Origin: Lysobacteraceae bacterium
Lineage (GTDB): Bacteria; Pseudomonadota; Gammaproteobacteria; Xanthomonadales; Xanthomonadaceae
Reading direction: 5' to 3'
DNA: 7,500 nt
NCBI GenBank assembly: GCA_003449515.1
Contig: DMHI01000098.1
Span: 1 to 7,500 of the forward strand
Shown here in pieces: positions 6,788 to 7,500 of this stretch. The notes beneath the pieces are model-generated. The model made no database searches. It saw nothing but the letters and a program-made list of their open reading frames with translations, and was not told the origin of the DNA. The position numbers and the translations under genes are program-made. Every line of letters starts with the position of its first letter. Position 1 is the first letter of the stretch.

Positions 6788-6796
6788 TGATACCCT
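6788..6796 (+). promoter_or_regulatory. Weak candidate -10 element of gshB
   Basis: TGATACCCT fits the extended -10 pattern TG-N-TAnnnT and would place transcription start near 6803, about 27 bases before gshB. No -35 hexamer is recognisable at the expected distance because the upstream sequence is nearly all G and C. This is a guess from pattern alone. Confidence 0.2.
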
Positions 6797-6814
6797 GTTT
6801 CACATTCTCTCACC

Positions 6815-6820
6815 GAAGGG
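6815..6820 (+). promoter_or_regulatory. Ribosome binding site of gshB
   Basis: GAAGGG ends nine bases before the ATG at 6830. The spacing is slightly long, but it is the only purine-rich block nearby and supports this start over the in-frame ATG at 6854, which would remove the conserved first strand. Confidence 0.5.
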
Positions 6821-6829
6821 CGCCTCTGG

Positions 6830-7500
6830 ATGCCTCGCCCCCTGGCCGTGGTGATGGACCCCATCGGGTCGATCAAAATCGTGAAGGATTCCACATTCGC
6901 GATGCTGCTGGAGGCCCAGCGTCGGGGCTGGGCGTTGCATTACGTCGTTCCCGGCAGCCTGGGCTTCCGCGGCGGGGTGGCCGGTGGCCGGCTGGCGCCG
7001 TTGGCGGTAAAGGATGACTCCGCCGGCTGGTTCCGGCTGGGCGAGGCCGCTTGGCAGCCGCTCGGTGCCATGGACCAGGTGCTGATGCGCCGCGATCCGC
7101 CGGTCGATGCCGACTTCGTCCACGACACCCAGGTGCTCGCCGCCGCGCAGCGGCAGGGCGCAGCCGTCACCAACGACCCGGCCGGCCTGCTGGAGCTCAA
7201 CGAGAAGCTGGCCGCGCTGATGTTCCCCGACTGCATCCCGCCCACGCTCGTGAGCCGCGAGGCCGCCGAGTTCAAGGCCTTCGCCGCCGAGCACGGTGAG
7301 GTGGTGCTGAAAACGCTGGACGGCATGGGCGGGCGCTCGATCTTCCGCAGCCGCCACGGCGACCCCAACTTCAACGTGATCCTCGAGACGCTGACCGCCA
7401 ACGGCCAGCACCTCGCCATGGCGCAACGCTTCCTGCCGGAGATCGCCGACGGCGACAAGCGCGTGCTGCTGATCGACGGCGAGCCGGTGTCGCATTGCCT
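6830..7500 (+). CDS. gshB: Glutathione synthetase (N-terminal 223 residues, gene continues beyond position 7500)
   Basis: The enzyme joins gamma-glutamylcysteine and glycine using ATP, the second and last step of glutathione synthesis in the cytoplasm. The visible part aligns by eye with E. coli GshB (316 residues) from its start, so roughly 90 C-terminal residues are missing. Motifs in order are VVMDPIGSIKIVKDSTFAML (residues 7-26, N-terminal substrate domain), VLMRRDPP (84-91), NEK (124-126), and KTLDGMGGRSIF (161-172), the ATP-grasp glycine-rich loop with K161. They are followed by AQRFLPEI (198-205) and DGDKRVLLIDGEPV (207-220). The start at 6830 leaves seven residues before the VMDP motif, close to E. 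coli. The gene is divergent from pilG, with 187 bp between start codons. gshB is also next to pilG in P. aeruginosa, so this is conserved synteny. No frameshift is seen. Confidence 0.97.
   Translation, partial: MPRPLAVVMDPIGSIKIVKDSTFAMLLEAQRRGWALHYVVPGSLGFRGGVAGGRLAPLAVKDDSAGWFRLGEAAWQPLGAMDQVLMRRDPPVDADFVHDTQVLAAAQRQGAAVTNDPAGLLELNEKLAALMFPDCIPPTLVSREAAEFKAFAAEHGEVVLKTLDGMGGRSIFRSRHGDPNFNVILETLTANGQHLAMAQRFLPEIADGDKRVLLIDGEPVSHC

Noticed and set aside
5366..7017. Plus-strand open frames opposite pilI and pilG and running into gshB (5366-6259, 6085-7017)
   Set aside because: They read antisense through pilI and pilG and, past 6830, out of frame through gshB. No motif supports them.
6800..7495. 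Minus-strand open frames opposite gshB (6800-7495, 6940-7458)
   Set aside because: They are shadows of the well-supported gshB coding strand. Their His/Arg/Gly-rich translations match no family I recognise.

Overview
The window is GC-rich with strong G/C third-position bias. Its gene content fits a gammaproteobacterium with type IV pili, most likely of the Lysobacterales (Xanthomonadales). The basis is the gene order gshB, then divergent pilG-pilI-pilJ-chpA with no pilH or pilK in between. This resembles the short Pil-Chp operon of Xylella and relatives rather than the longer Pseudomonas aeruginosa cluster. The order-level assignment is inference from gene order and protein similarity recalled from memory.

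Layout: positions 1-6642 are read from the minus strand, so the operon runs right to left. It starts with pilG (CheY-like response regulator, 6642-6241). Next come pilI (CheW-like adaptor, 6244-5696, overlapping pilG by an ATGA), pilJ (methyl-accepting chemoreceptor, 5649-3625) and chpA (giant CheA-type histidine kinase). chpA starts at 3567 and runs off the left edge after 1189 codons; only its FimL-like N-terminus, two phosphotransfer domains and the linkers are visible. On the right, gshB (glutathione synthetase) starts at 6830 on the plus strand and runs off the right edge. The 187-bp divergent intergenic region (6643-6829) must hold the promoters of both transcription units.

How the genes work together: PilJ senses a signal, probably pilus retraction or surface contact, and PilI couples it to the ChpA kinase. 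ChpA passes phosphate through its Hpt domains to PilG, which promotes pilus extension and twitching. gshB is metabolic (second step of glutathione synthesis), and its linkage to pilG is old gene-order conservation rather than a shared pathway.

The window is mostly a conserved chromosomal region, and I see no mobile element, CRISPR array, tRNA or rRNA. The points most worth a second look are: a nested inverted repeat filling the pilJ-chpA gap that could hide the chpA ribosome binding site; a TTGACAC direct repeat overlapping both a sigma70-like and a sigma54-like promoter before pilG; in-frame tandem repeats in the ChpA linkers; and the absence of pilH and pilK. A very long plus-strand open frame (322-5850) is the antisense shadow of chpA and pilJ and is not annotated.
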